Positions 52,866-62,340 of a stretch of DNA of 64,000 nt are shown in pieces (positions within the stretch are counted from its first letter, which is position 1; each line of letters starts with the position of its first letter). A program made the position numbers and the translations under genes. The notes below the pieces were generated by a model. That model was not told the origin of the DNA, made no database searches, and saw nothing but the letters and a program-made list of their open reading frames with translations. Origin of the DNA: Timonella sp031979385 (lineage in GTDB: Bacteria > Actinomycetota > Actinomycetes > Actinomycetales > Cellulomonadaceae); contig DALZEF010000003.1 in NCBI GenBank assembly GCA_031979385.1, positions 62,001 through 126,000 of the forward strand, written 5' to 3'.

Positions 52866-54231
52866 CGTTTGCCTCCTTCTCAGCTTGTTGGGTGGCCTGT
52901 TCTGCTTGCGCTGCGGGAGCCTCGATGGTTGCGATGGCTCCCTGCGCCTCCTGTGCCGCACGGCGTGCCGCGCGTGGCGATGGCGGTAGCTTCTCTCCCG
53001 GTTTGGGTGGGACCGGGTAGCCGGCTGCGAATGGATCGATCACAGTGCGGGCACCAGTGTTTGCCGAGGCCGATGCGACGGCGTCCTTGTCCTTGGCCGC
53101 AGCCTTGCCGTCGAGATATAGGGTCACGATCAAAATGATTCCGGCGATGATCGCAGCCCCGATGAGGACCGGCTGTGCGTTGATGTCGAGGAAGGTCTGT
53201 AGGGCGTGGAAGACCGCGAGGATCACGAGCCATCCAAGTGCCATCGGGATCATGATCTTCCAGCCCAATTGCATGAACTGGTCGTAGCGGAAGCGCACCA
53301 CAGTTCCACGGACCCAGACGAAGACGAACATGAACGTCCAGACCTTGAGCAGGAACCAAACGAATCCCCACCAACCTTCGTTGAGGGCACCGTCCCAGAG
53401 GTTTCCGAGCCCGAATGGTGCATGCCAGCCGCCGAAGAACAGGGTGGTTGCAACAGCGGATACGTTGATCATGTTGATGTACTCAGCGAGGAAGAACCAC
53501 GCGAACTTCATCGAGGAATATTCGGTCATGTATCCGGAGACGAGTTCGCCCTCGGCTTCGGGGAGGTCGAATGGGAGCCTGTTGACTTCACCCATCATGG
53601 ATACGACATAGATGATGAATGCCGGGAACAGTGGCAGGAACCACCAGATCTTTTCCTGGGTGCTCACGATTTCGGAGGTCGACATGGTTCCGGCCATGAT
53701 GAACACCGAAACGAGCGAGAGGCCCATCGACAACTCGTAGGAGATAACCTGCGCGGTGGAACGCACGGAGCCGAGCAGTGGGTAGGTGGATCCCGAGGAC
53801 CAGCCGCCGAGCACAATTCCGTACACGCCAACGGACGCGCAAGCGAGAATGTACAACGTCGCGACGGGGAAGTCGGTCAGTTGTAGCGGTGTGACGATGT
53901 CCGTGAACGGGATGCGTATCTCGCCGCCCATCGGAATGACTGCGAACACCAGAAGCGAGCAGAACACGGAAATCATCGGGGCAAGGATGTAGACGACCTT
54001 GTCCGCGGCCTTGACGATAATGTCTTCCTTGAGCAGGAGCTTTCCTGCGTCGGCGACCGGTTGGAGCAGGCCGAATGGGCCGTGCACGTTTGGTCCGGGG
54101 CGCACTTGGAGACGCCCCACGACCTTGCGTTCAAACCAGATCGCGAAGATGACGCTGAGCAGCAAGAACACGAGGATCAGCACGGATTTGACGATCCACG
54201 TGATCAGCGTGTCACTGGAGAAATCGGCCAT
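52858..54231 (-). CDS. nuoH: NADH-quinone oxidoreductase subunit H
   Basis: 457 residues: eight helices with RVGPNVHGPFGLLQPVADAGKLLLKEDI-like quinone-site loop and FLPLFPAFIIYVVSMMGEVNRLPFDLPEAEGELVSGYMTEYSSMKFAWFFLAEYINM, the strongest NuoH signature. The last ~85 residues form a Ala/Glu/Pro-rich cytoplasmic tail common in actinobacteria. It forms the quinone tunnel with NuoB and NuoD. Confidence 0.97.
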   Translation of the reverse strand: MADFSSDTLITWIVKSVLILVFLLLSVIFAIWFERKVVGRLQVRPGPNVHGPFGLLQPVADAGKLLLKEDIIVKAADKVVYILAPMISVFCSLLVFAVIPMGGEIRIPFTDIVTPLQLTDFPVATLYILACASVGVYGIVLGGWSSGSTYPLLGSVRSTAQVISYELSMGLSLVSVFIMAGTMSTSEIVSTQEKIWWFLPLFPAFIIYVVSMMGEVNRLPFDLPEAEGELVSGYMTEYSSMKFAWFFLAEYINMINVSAVATTLFFGGWHAPFGLGNLWDGALNEGWWGFVWFLLKVWTFMFVFVWVRGTVVRFRYDQFMQLGWKIMIPMALGWLVILAVFHALQTFLDINAQPVLIGAAIIAGIILIVTLYLDGKAAAKDKDAVASASANTGARTVIDPFAAGYPVPPKPGEKLPPSPRAARRAAQEAQGAIATIEAPAAQAEQATQQAEKEANDD

Positions 54232-56876
54232 TATGCCTCGTTCCCTTCTGCGCTAGGAGCTGCGGGCCGGACGGTCACGATGTCGCCTGGGGTGGCTCCG
54301 AGCGTGGCGTGTACGAACGATCCGTGGGACTTGAGCGGAATCCAGACAACCGAGTCGCTCATGTCGGTGAGTGCGACCGGCAGGGCGATTGCACCGTGCG
54401 CGGTGGCGACCTCGAGGACGTCTCCGTCGCTGACGCCGATTTCGGCTGCCGTCTTACCCGATATGCGAGCGACCGGGGTCTTCGCGGTTCCGGCGAGGTA
54501 GCGTTCTGCGATCTGGAGCGCGCCGGAGTCAATGAGTTGATGCCAGGACGCGAGAATCGCCTGACCGGGCCCGATTGGCTGTGGTGTCGCACCTGGCGTG
54601 GCTGGAGCGTCCACGCGGTTTCCGTCCCATGAGTCGAGTGCGTCGATGTCGCCGCGGACTGCCTCGAGTGTGCCGAGCGAGATCGGTGTGTCGAGCGCGT
54701 CTGCGAGGATGGACAGGATGCGGTGGTCGGCTTCGGCTGCCGTGTCGAGTGCCTTGCCGAACGGCCGTACGCGACCTTCCCAGTTCCAGTACGCGCCCGC
54801 ACGCTCCGATGGTGGAGCGACGGGCAGGATGACATCGGCGAGTTCGGTGACGTCTGATTCGCGTACTTCCAGACTCACGACGATCCGGGCGTTTTCCAGC
54901 GCGGCTTTCGCGTGCGCTGGGTCGGGTAGGTCGGCAAGCTCGAGACCGCCTACGATCACTCCCCCGAGACGAGAGTCTGCGAGGGCAGCAACGATACCGG
55001 CGGTGTCGAGACCAGCTTCGCTTGGCAGACTGTCCACGTTCCAGGCTGCCGCGATGTCGACGCGTGCCGCCGAGTCTGCGACAGGTCGTCCACCTGGTAG
55101 GAGTGTTGGAAGTGCACCCATCTCGACACCGGCGCGTTCGCCGATACGGCGCGGAATCCACGCGATGCGGGCACCCGTGTCAGCGGCAAGGCGCAACGCT
55201 GCGGAGTACGCTCCCGGCGCGGAGGCGAGGCGTTCGCCAACGATGATGACTGCCTTATCTCCTGCCTCGCGCAGTGCTGCTGCGGCAGCCGAGATTTCTT
55301 CGGTTCCGCTGCCCCTCGCGATCGCGTCGATGACCTCTGCCTCGCTACCTGGGGCCGCCTTGATGAGCGTGCCCCCGGTGTTCCCGATGCGCTGCAGTCC
55401 ACGGGTTGCAAACGGGGCGATCGAGAATGCCTTGAGGCCGCTCTTGCGTGCTGCCTTACGCAACCGCAGGAAGACGACACCGCCCTCCTCCTCGGCTTCA
55501 AATCCCGCAAGCAGTACTGCTGGTGCTGCCTCAAGGTCGTTGAAGGTGACGCCGATTCCCGTGCCTGCCACCTGGGCGCCGAGGAACTGGAGTTCCTCGT
55601 CGCTGTGGGCGCGGGCGCGGTAGTCAACGTTGTTGGTGTGAAGTGCTACGCGAGCGAACTTTCCATACGCGTAGGCATCTTCGATGGTGAGGCGACCGCC
55701 TGCGAGTACTCCGGTGGTTCCAGCGTCTTTAAGGCCAGCGGCTGCGAAGGCGATTGCCTCCTTCCAGGAGGCATCGCGCAACTGTCCGCGGGTGCCGTCA
55801 GCGTTGCGCTCGCGAATCTGCGGGGTCGTGAATCGGCCAGGCGCCTGCTGCCAGGTGAAGGCGAAGCGGTCCTTGTCGGTGATCCACTCCTCGTTGACGA
55901 CCGGGTCGTTGCCGGACAGTCGGCGCATAACTGTGCCGCGGCGGTGGTCGATACGGATTGCGGAGCCAGAGGAGTCGTGTTCCGAGATCGCCGGGGTGGA
56001 GACCAAGTCAAATGGGCGGGAACGGAAGCGGTATGCGGCTGAGGTGAGCGCCCCGACCGGGCAGATCTGGACGGTGTTTCCTGAGAAGTACGAGGAGAAC
56101 AGCTGTCCAGATTCGTCTGCTTCGGCTGCGCCCACAGGCGCTTCGCCTGCTGGGGTGTTTGCGAGCGCGTCTGCCTTGAGGTCGGCCTCGTCCACTCCAG
56201 CGAGATCTGCTGCATCGACACGGTCAAGTTCACGTGGCTCGTATCCCTGGCAACCGCCGACGGATTCCTTGGCGAATCCGAGGACGTCCTCATCGAAGCG
56301 GCCGATCTGCTGCTGTGCTCCACGTTTTTGCAGGTCGATGAAGGCGTCACCGGCGATCTGCTTGGAGAATCGGGTGCACCGCTGGCACAGTACGCAGCGT
56401 TCGCGGTCGAGCAGAATCTGGGTGGAGATGGAGATCGGCTTGGCGAAGGTGCGCTTGACGTCGATGAAACGTGATTCTGCGTGTCCGTGGCTGAGCGCCT
56501 GGTTCTGAAGTGGGCACTCACCGCCCTTGTCACAGATCGGGCAGTCGAGCGGGTGGTTGATGAGTAGCAGTTCCAAGACGCCCTTCTGCGCCTTGTCAGC
56601 GACAGCAGAGGTGTTCTGGGTGTGCACAACCATGCCGGGCGATGCCTCGAGGGTGCAGGAGGCCTGTGGCTTCGGCATCTTGCGGAGCACGCCTTCGCGG
56701 TCTGGGACTTCGACCTCCACGAGACACTGACGGCATGCACCGGCAGGCTCAAGTAGCGGGTGGTCGCAGAAGCGTGGGATCTCCACGCCGATCTGCTCGG
56801 CGGCGCGAATCACAAGGGTGCCCTTTGGGACCTCGGTTTCGACGCCGTCGATAACGAATTTCAAAGTTTCGGTCAT
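54231..56876 (-). CDS. nuoG: NADH-quinone oxidoreductase subunit G
   Basis: 881 residues. N-terminal 2Fe-2S region (FCDHPLLEPAGACRQCLVEVE ... MPKPQASCTLE), then CPICDKGGECPLQNQA (4Fe-4S N4 and related) and CVLCQRCTRFSKQIAGDAFID, followed by the molybdopterin-oxidoreductase-like domain that has lost its cofactor. A short Ala/Glu/Asp-rich insertion (ADLAGVDEADLKADALANTPAGEAP) lies between the Fe-S domain and SSYFSGNTVQICPVGALTS. Overlaps nuoF and nuoH by one base each. Confidence 0.97.
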   Translation of the reverse strand: MTETLKFVIDGVETEVPKGTLVIRAAEQIGVEIPRFCDHPLLEPAGACRQCLVEVEVPDREGVLRKMPKPQASCTLEASPGMVVHTQNTSAVADKAQKGVLELLLINHPLDCPICDKGGECPLQNQALSHGHAESRFIDVKRTFAKPISISTQILLDRERCVLCQRCTRFSKQIAGDAFIDLQKRGAQQQIGRFDEDVLGFAKESVGGCQGYEPRELDRVDAADLAGVDEADLKADALANTPAGEAPVGAAEADESGQLFSSYFSGNTVQICPVGALTSAAYRFRSRPFDLVSTPAISEHDSSGSAIRIDHRRGTVMRRLSGNDPVVNEEWITDKDRFAFTWQQAPGRFTTPQIRERNADGTRGQLRDASWKEAIAFAAAGLKDAGTTGVLAGGRLTIEDAYAYGKFARVALHTNNVDYRARAHSDEELQFLGAQVAGTGIGVTFNDLEAAPAVLLAGFEAEEEGGVVFLRLRKAARKSGLKAFSIAPFATRGLQRIGNTGGTLIKAAPGSEAEVIDAIARGSGTEEISAAAAALREAGDKAVIIVGERLASAPGAYSAALRLAADTGARIAWIPRRIGERAGVEMGALPTLLPGGRPVADSAARVDIAAAWNVDSLPSEAGLDTAGIVAALADSRLGGVIVGGLELADLPDPAHAKAALENARIVVSLEVRESDVTELADVILPVAPPSERAGAYWNWEGRVRPFGKALDTAAEADHRILSILADALDTPISLGTLEAVRGDIDALDSWDGNRVDAPATPGATPQPIGPGQAILASWHQLIDSGALQIAERYLAGTAKTPVARISGKTAAEIGVSDGDVLEVATAHGAIALPVALTDMSDSVVWIPLKSHGSFVHATLGATPGDIVTVRPAAPSAEGNEA

Positions 56877-58213
56877 CAGTGGCCTCCCACGCCTGCAAGC
56901 GTTTCGTGCTTCGGGGTGTAGTCGAACAGTGCGGAGCGCTGTGGTGGGAACAGCTCGCTCGCAGGAGTGTGCATCCCAGCTTCAAACTCTTCACGGAAGT
57001 ATTGGATAGCCGAGGTGATCGATGAGGTGGCACCATCGCCAAGCGCGCAGAAGGAGCGCCCGAGGATGTTGTCACAGGTGTCGAGTAGGGTTTCGATGTC
57101 GCCTTCGCGGCCCTTGCCCTGTTCGAGACGGCGCAGGATCTGCTTGAGCCAGTAGGTGCCCTCACGACACGGGGTGCACTTTCCGCAGGATTCGTGTGCG
57201 TAGAACTCCGTCCAACGCGTCACCGCGCGCACAACCGAGGTGGTCTCGTCGAAAATCTGGAGTGCTCGGGTACCGAGCATGGAACCAGCCGCGCCCACCG
57301 ACTCATAGTCGAGCGGAACGTCGAGGTGTTCCTTGGTGAAGATCGGGGTTGACGATCCACCCGGGGTCCAGAACTTGATGTCGTTTCCGTTGCGCATGCC
57401 ACCGGCCATGTCGATCAGTTCGCGCAGGGTGATACCGAGCGGAGCCTCGTACTGTCCCGGCTTGTTGACGTGTCCGGACAGCGAGAAGATTCCGTTTCCT
57501 GCCGAGCGCTCGGTTCCCATCGAGGTGAACCAGTCGGCACCGCGGTTGATGATCTCGGGGACCGAGGCCACGGATTCGACGTTGTTCACGACGGTTGGTC
57601 GTGCGTAAAGACCCGCGACGGCGGGGAATGGAGGCTTCAGGCGCGGCTGGCCACGGCGTCCCTCGAGCGAGTCGAGCAGCGCGGTTTCCTCACCGCAGAT
57701 ATAGGCACCGGCACCTGCGTGCACGGTGACGTCGAGGTCGAATCCACTGCCCTGGATGTTCTTGCCCAGGTAGCCTGCGGCGTATGCCTCCTCGACAGCC
57801 CGCAGCAGTCGACGGTAGACGTGGACGACCTCGCCACGCAGGTAGATAAATGCGTGGTTACATCCGATCGCGTAGGAGGTGATGATGACGCCCTCAATGA
57901 GGAACTGCGGTGCGGCCATCATGAGCGGAATGTCCTTGCACGTTCCCGGCTCGGACTCGTCAGCATTGACGACGAGGTAGCGAGGTCCGCCGTCGGCTGG
58001 CGGCAGGAAGCCCCACTTCATGCCGGTGGGGAAGCCTGCGCCGCCACGTCCGCGCAGCCCCGAGTCCTTGATCGCCTGGGTCAGGTCCTCTGGTTTCTGC
58101 GTGAGGGCCTTCTTCAGGCCCTCATAACCGCCATGTTCGAGGTAGGTCTTGAGGGTCCACGATTCTGGGTGATCCCAGAATGCGCTGAGGACCGGAGCGA
58201 GTGGCGTTGTCAC
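56876..58213 (-). CDS. nuoF: NADH-quinone oxidoreductase subunit F
   Basis: 445 residues: the flavin and NADH sites (GLRGRGGAGFPTGMKWGF, HAGAGAYICGEETALLDSLEG) and the CGKCTPCREGTYWLKQIL 4Fe-4S N3 motif. It oxidises NADH through FMN. Start overlaps nuoE by four bases. Confidence 0.98.
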   Translation of the reverse strand: MTTPLAPVLSAFWDHPESWTLKTYLEHGGYEGLKKALTQKPEDLTQAIKDSGLRGRGGAGFPTGMKWGFLPPADGGPRYLVVNADESEPGTCKDIPLMMAAPQFLIEGVIITSYAIGCNHAFIYLRGEVVHVYRRLLRAVEEAYAAGYLGKNIQGSGFDLDVTVHAGAGAYICGEETALLDSLEGRRGQPRLKPPFPAVAGLYARPTVVNNVESVASVPEIINRGADWFTSMGTERSAGNGIFSLSGHVNKPGQYEAPLGITLRELIDMAGGMRNGNDIKFWTPGGSSTPIFTKEHLDVPLDYESVGAAGSMLGTRALQIFDETTSVVRAVTRWTEFYAHESCGKCTPCREGTYWLKQILRRLEQGKGREGDIETLLDTCDNILGRSFCALGDGATSSITSAIQYFREEFEAGMHTPASELFPPQRSALFDYTPKHETLAGVGGH

Positions 58214-59013
58214 TTGTCTGCTCCCTCATCTGCTGGTCGCTGCGCGGACGAGCCCTCGTCACCGGTTTCCGGGGCGACCTCGTCGTTCTGTGGGGTCTGG
58301 GCTGGATGGGAGGCTGCTTCGGTCCCGATCCATCCGTTTTCCCGTGCGATGACGGTTCCGCGAATCGAGGCTGGGCCTGCGCCCACACCCTCGTCTGCGT
58401 GACCGTCGTTGAAGCCCGCAAGAACCCGCGAGACCTCTTTGAAGGTGTGGACCTTGTCTGGTCCGCGCGATGGCTTGATGTCCTTGCCCTCACGCAGGTC
58501 GTTTACCATCGCAACCGCAGACTGCGGTGTCTGGTTGTCCATGAACTCCCAGTTGGCCATTACCACGGGTGCGAAGTCGCAGCCGGCGTTGCACTCGACG
58601 CGTTCCAGGGTGATCTTACCGTCCGGGGTGGTTTCATCGTGGCCGATGCCGAGGTGTTCGGACAGTTCGTCAAAGATCGCGTCGCCGCCCATGACCGCGC
58701 AGAGCGTGTTGGTGCACACGCCGATCGTGTAGTCGCCGTTCGGTTTGCGCTTGTACTGAGTGTAGAAGGTGGCAACGGCAGATACCTCAGCGGTGGTCAA
58801 CTCAAGTTGCTGTGCACAGAACTCGATGCCGCGGCGTGAGGTGTAGCCGTCAACGGATTGCACGAGGTGCAGCATCGGCAAGAGCGCGGAGCGCTTGACC
58901 GGGTAGCGGCTGATGATCTCCGCAGCGTCGCGCGAGAGCTGCTCAAGGGTCTCGGCGTCGAATCCGCCCGATTGTGGCACCGCTGCTCCTGGTTGTTGAG
59001 TGGGGGTTGTCAC
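58210..59013 (-). CDS. nuoE: NADH-quinone oxidoreductase subunit E
   Basis: 267 residues. 2Fe-2S N1a ligands lie in IGVCTNTLCAVMGG and RVECNAGCDFAPVVMAN. A GTG start is preferred: it overlaps the nuoD stop (GTGA) and has GGAGGT eight bases upstream; the longer frame is a shadow of nuoD. Residues ~185-267 are a Pro/Glu/Asp/Ala-rich tail, longer than in E. coli but usual in this phylum. Confidence 0.97.
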   Translation of the reverse strand: MTTPTQQPGAAVPQSGGFDAETLEQLSRDAAEIISRYPVKRSALLPMLHLVQSVDGYTSRRGIEFCAQQLELTTAEVSAVATFYTQYKRKPNGDYTIGVCTNTLCAVMGGDAIFDELSEHLGIGHDETTPDGKITLERVECNAGCDFAPVVMANWEFMDNQTPQSAVAMVNDLREGKDIKPSRGPDKVHTFKEVSRVLAGFNDGHADEGVGAGPASIRGTVIARENGWIGTEAASHPAQTPQNDEVAPETGDEGSSAQRPADEGADK

Positions 59014-60350
59014 CGGTCCACACCTCCCATAACTGGGTCGATTGAGGCAACCGCGACAACGACGTCTGCGACCTGTCCGCCCTCGCACATGATTGAGGTT
59101 GCCTGCAGGTTGTTGAACGATGGGTCGCGGAAGTGTACGCGGTATGGGCGGGTGCCGCCGTCGGAGACGAGGTGTACGCCGAGTTCGCCGCGTGGGTGTT
59201 CGACGGTCTGAAAGACCTGTCCGGCTGGAACCTTGAAGCCCTCGGTGACCAACTTGAAGTGGTGGATGAGTGCTTCCATGGAGGATCCCATGATGTGACG
59301 GATATGTTCGAGGGAGTTACCTTGACCGTCCTGACCGATTGCGAGTTGCGCCGGCCAGGCGATCTTCTTGTCCTCGACCATGACCGGCTGTCCCTCAGTC
59401 TGTTCGAGACGGTCGAGCGCCTGCTCGCAGATGCGGATGGACTGGCGGATTTCCTCGAAGCGGAGGACCACGCGGTCGTAGGAGTCAGCGCCCTCGGAAA
59501 CCGGTACGTCGAAATCATAAGTTTCGTAACCGCAGTACGGGTTGGACTTGCGAACATCGTAGGGCAGTCCCGCTGAGCGCAGGATCGGTCCTGTGATTCC
59601 CAGGGCCATCGCACCGGCGAGGTTGAGGTGTCCGATGCCGATGGTGCGCATTTTGAAGATGGGGTTGCCGAGCGAAAGGTTCTCGATCTCTCGGGTGTAC
59701 TTGAGCATCTTGACCAGACCCTCGCGTGCCGCCGCGACGAAACCCTCTGGTACGTCTTGAGCTACGCCACCGGGACGGATGTAGGCGTTGTTCATGCGCA
59801 GGCCGGAAGCCATCTCGAACAGGCGCAGCACTTCCTCACGCCCGGTGAAGGCCGCGGTCATGACCGTGGTGGCGCCGAGCTCGTTACCACCGGTTCCGAG
59901 GCACACGAGGTGGGATCCCACGCGTTGGAGTTCCATCATGAGGACGCGCAAGATGTTGGCACGCTCTGGGATGTCGCCCGTGATGCCGAGCAGTTTCTCA
60001 ACGGCAAGGCAGTAGGCCGTCTCCTGGAAGATGGAGGCCAGGTAGTCCATGCGGGTGCAGTAGGTGACGCCCTGTACGAAGGTCCGGTACTCCATGTTCT
60101 TCTCGATACCGGTGTGCAGGTAGCCAATGCCCGCACGTGCCTCGGTGACGTGCTCGCCATCCATTTCGATCATGAGGCGGAGCACGCCGTGGGTGGATGG
60201 GTGCTGCGGTCCCATGTTGACGATGATGCGCTCTTCACCGAGTTGGCGGATCTCTTCGGTGATGCGGTCCCAGTCGCCACCGGTTGCCTCGAACTGAGGA
60301 GCGTCATTGTCGATGAAGTCAGCCCTCGTTGCGTGCGGTTGGGTACTCAC
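59010..60350 (-). CDS. nuoD: NADH-quinone oxidoreductase subunit D
   Basis: 446 residues: MGPQHPSTHGVLRLMIEMDGEHVTEARAGIGYLHTGIEKNMEYRTFVQGVTYCTRMDYLAS forms the quinone pocket, and PRGELGVHLVSDGGTRPYRVHFRDPSFNNLQA is the other conserved half. The His and Tyr that hold the quinone head group are present. Start and stop overlap nuoC and nuoE. Confidence 0.98.
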   Translation of the reverse strand: MSTQPHATRADFIDNDAPQFEATGGDWDRITEEIRQLGEERIIVNMGPQHPSTHGVLRLMIEMDGEHVTEARAGIGYLHTGIEKNMEYRTFVQGVTYCTRMDYLASIFQETAYCLAVEKLLGITGDIPERANILRVLMMELQRVGSHLVCLGTGGNELGATTVMTAAFTGREEVLRLFEMASGLRMNNAYIRPGGVAQDVPEGFVAAAREGLVKMLKYTREIENLSLGNPIFKMRTIGIGHLNLAGAMALGITGPILRSAGLPYDVRKSNPYCGYETYDFDVPVSEGADSYDRVVLRFEEIRQSIRICEQALDRLEQTEGQPVMVEDKKIAWPAQLAIGQDGQGNSLEHIRHIMGSSMEALIHHFKLVTEGFKVPAGQVFQTVEHPRGELGVHLVSDGGTRPYRVHFRDPSFNNLQATSIMCEGGQVADVVVAVASIDPVMGGVDR

Positions 60351-61072
60351 GAGTACTTCCTCCTCTGGTCTGCTGGTGGGATGGTGGCACCGCGATATTC
60401 AACCGGGATGCCGCCGAGTGGATAGTCCTTGCGCTGCGGATGTCCGGGCCAGTCGTCGGGCATTTCAACGCGCGTGAGTTCGTCACGTCCGGTGAAGATG
60501 ATTCCGAAGAAGTCCCAGGTCTCACGCTCGTGCCAGTCGTTGGCCGGGTAGACGCTCACGGTGGATGGGACCGTTGGGTCTTCATCCGAGCACGCGACGT
60601 CGAGGCGCAGGCGGCGGTTATGGGTGACGGAGACCAAGTGGTACACGGCGTGCAGTTCGCGCCCGATGTCGCCTGGGTAGTGGACCCCCGAGACTCCGAG
60701 GCTCAACTCGAACCGGAGGTCTTGGTCATCACGTAGCAGTTGGCACACGGTGACAAGGTGTTCCTTTGCGATGAACAGCGTGAGTTCATCGCGATCAACG
60801 GTGACCGACTCGATGACAGTGTTTGGATCGACGCCTTGTTCCGCTAGGTCTTCCGCGAGGAAGTCGACGACCTCGTCGAACCATCCGCCATACGGACGAG
60901 GGCTTGCCTCGGCGATGTGAACGATTCTGGTGAGACCGCCGAACCCGGAGGTGTCTCCATCGTCGGTTCCGAACATACCGGTTTTCACCGCTACAGTTTC
61001 GGCTGGCTGTGTGGCAAACAGCGAGGTCCGGCCCTCAGGGTCGGGAGCCGTGGTGTTACTCAGTTCAGTCAC
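60347..61072 (-). CDS. nuoC: NADH-quinone oxidoreductase subunit C
   Basis: 241 residues. The ELTLFIAKEHLVTVCQLLRDDQDLRFELSLGVSGVHYPGDIGRELHAVYHLVSVTHNRRLRLDVAC and ANDWHERETWDFFGIIFTGRDELTRVEMPDDWPGHPQRKDYPLGG motifs are those of the 30-kDa subunit. The first ~60 residues are an acidic/polar extension typical of actinobacteria. Confidence 0.97.
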   Translation of the reverse strand: MTELSNTTAPDPEGRTSLFATQPAETVAVKTGMFGTDDGDTSGFGGLTRIVHIAEASPRPYGGWFDEVVDFLAEDLAEQGVDPNTVIESVTVDRDELTLFIAKEHLVTVCQLLRDDQDLRFELSLGVSGVHYPGDIGRELHAVYHLVSVTHNRRLRLDVACSDEDPTVPSTVSVYPANDWHERETWDFFGIIFTGRDELTRVEMPDDWPGHPQRKDYPLGGIPVEYRGATIPPADQRRKYS

Positions 61073-61620
61073 TTGAGCAGACCCTTCTGGTGCGAGAGCG
61101 GAGGGGCTTCGAGTGCTGCGCGCTCAACGGCAGCGATGACGTCGCGGCGGTGCTGGAACAGCGGTTCCGTGCGCACTTGTTTGTGTAGTTCAAGGAGTGC
61201 GTTGATGAGCATCTCTGGGCGGGGCGGGCAGCCTGGCAGGTAGATGTCAACGGGCACGATGTGGTCGACGCCCTGCACGATCGCATAGTTGTTGAACATT
61301 CCACCGGATGAGGCGCATACGCCCATGGAGAGAACCCATTTTGGCTCTGCCATCTGGTCGTAGACTTGGCGGACGACGGGCGCCATCTTCTGGCTAACGC
61401 GCCCTGCAACGATCATGAGGTCTGCTTGGCGTGGGGACGCACGGAAGACCTCCATACCGAAACGCGACAAGTCGAATCGGGAGGAGGCGGTGGCCATCAT
61501 CTCGATGGCGCAACATGCGAGTCCGAAGGTCACGGGCCACATGGAGGACTTTTGGATCAGACCGGCAACCTCTTCGAGGTTTGCGGTGAAGAATCCCGGG
61601 GTGGCTTCGTCGTGAGACAT
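61069..61620 (-). CDS. nuoB: NADH-quinone oxidoreductase subunit B
   Basis: 183 residues. Two adjacent cysteines in FGLACCAIEMMA, plus the cysteines in MGVCASSGGMFNNYAIVQGVDHIVPVDIYLPGCPPRPEML, ligate the terminal N2 4Fe-4S cluster. The unusual tandem CC is normal for NuoB. Starts 15 bp after the nuoA stop. Confidence 0.98.
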   Translation of the reverse strand: MSHDEATPGFFTANLEEVAGLIQKSSMWPVTFGLACCAIEMMATASSRFDLSRFGMEVFRASPRQADLMIVAGRVSQKMAPVVRQVYDQMAEPKWVLSMGVCASSGGMFNNYAIVQGVDHIVPVDIYLPGCPPRPEMLINALLELHKQVRTEPLFQHRRDVIAAVERAALEAPPLSHQKGLLK

Positions 61621-61635
61621 GATTTCCCTTTCCTG

Positions 61636-61998
61636 CTATTCCCAGTCGAATCCACCACGGCGCCACTCATAGATGAATGGCACGGTGATGAGGGCGAGGA
61701 ACGACAACATGGCAACCAGACCGAACGCCGCGAGGTACTGGAACTCCACAGCCCACGGGTAGAGGAAGACGACCTCTAGGTCAAAGATGATGAAGGACAT
61801 TGCATATAGGTAGAACTTGATGGGGAATCGCCCGCCACCTACTGCGTGTGGGGTGGGCTGGATTCCGCACTCGTATCCTTCGAGTTTGGCTTTGTTGTAG
61901 CGCTTAGGTCCGAGTAGCGCGGAGGCCACCAGGCCACCGATTGCGAGTACAAGGGCAGTGCCCATCAGCACAAGCAAGGGAACGTATGGGTTGTTCAT
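61636..61998 (-). CDS. nuoA: NADH-quinone oxidoreductase subunit A
   Basis: 120 residues, three helices; KLEGYECGIQPTPHAVGGGRFPIKFYLYAMSFIIFDLEVVFLYPWAV carries the NuoA loop with its conserved Cys and Glu. First gene of the operon; AAGGTGG precedes the ATG. About 800 bp upstream contain no gene. Confidence 0.97.
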   Translation of the reverse strand: MNNPYVPLLVLMGTALVLAIGGLVASALLGPKRYNKAKLEGYECGIQPTPHAVGGGRFPIKFYLYAMSFIIFDLEVVFLYPWAVEFQYLAAFGLVAMLSFLALITVPFIYEWRRGGFDWE

Positions 61999-62039
61999 CT
62001 ACGAAGCCACCTTGAGTCCTACGAGTTAGTCTTGCCTAG

Positions 62040-62240
62040 CGCCCCTCCCGACATGGGAAGGGCGATGAGCGCTCGGGGCTCGTGCATTTCACCGGTTGCC
62101 CGGTGTGGTCTCCTGAACCGCTGTGTAAGCCGGCGCAGGCAACACTGCCCGTAACGCTGATCGTCCAGTCCATCCTTGTGCAGTTCACGGGTGAAAGCCT
62201 GGGACTTGCGTCCCAGGAGGGGGATTGTCTGGGACTGCTG
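62040..62240 (-). promoter_or_regulatory. structured leader upstream of nuoA, candidate cis-regulatory RNA
   Basis: No gene is supported here. Read on the minus strand: GTCCCAG, CTGGGAC, GTCCCAG occur in series (62235-62229, 62216-62210, 62205-62199), so the middle segment can pair with either neighbour. The downstream choice makes an 8-bp hairpin with a GCAA tetraloop. Next come a CCCGTGAAC/GTTACGGG pairing, a GGCA/TGCC stem, CAGGAGACC, and CACCGG-GCAA-CCGGTG, another GNRA hairpin. No known riboswitch class was recognised. Confidence 0.45.
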
Positions 62241-62282
62241 CACTGCATTTTCCGCTGATTCTTTTACCCGCAAACCACAGCT

Positions 62283-62298
62283 TGTGACAGTATTCACA
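62283..62298. promoter_or_regulatory. CRP/GlxR-type dyad upstream of nuo operon
   Basis: TGTGACAGTATTCACA is a perfect TGTGA-N6-TCACA dyad, extended by one to two bases on each side, about 285 bp before nuoA. It fits the consensus of CRP-family regulators such as GlxR in corynebacteria, although the middle bases differ from the TA preferred there. Confidence 0.5.
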
Positions 62299-62340
62299 AG
62301 CCTGCTGGCAACTCTATCGAGCCACGCAAATTAAGTCCGC

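Noticed and set aside
62040..62240. Cobalamin riboswitch in front of nuoA
   Set aside because: Only CAGGAGACC is shared with the B12 box region; the other conserved cobalamin elements are absent.
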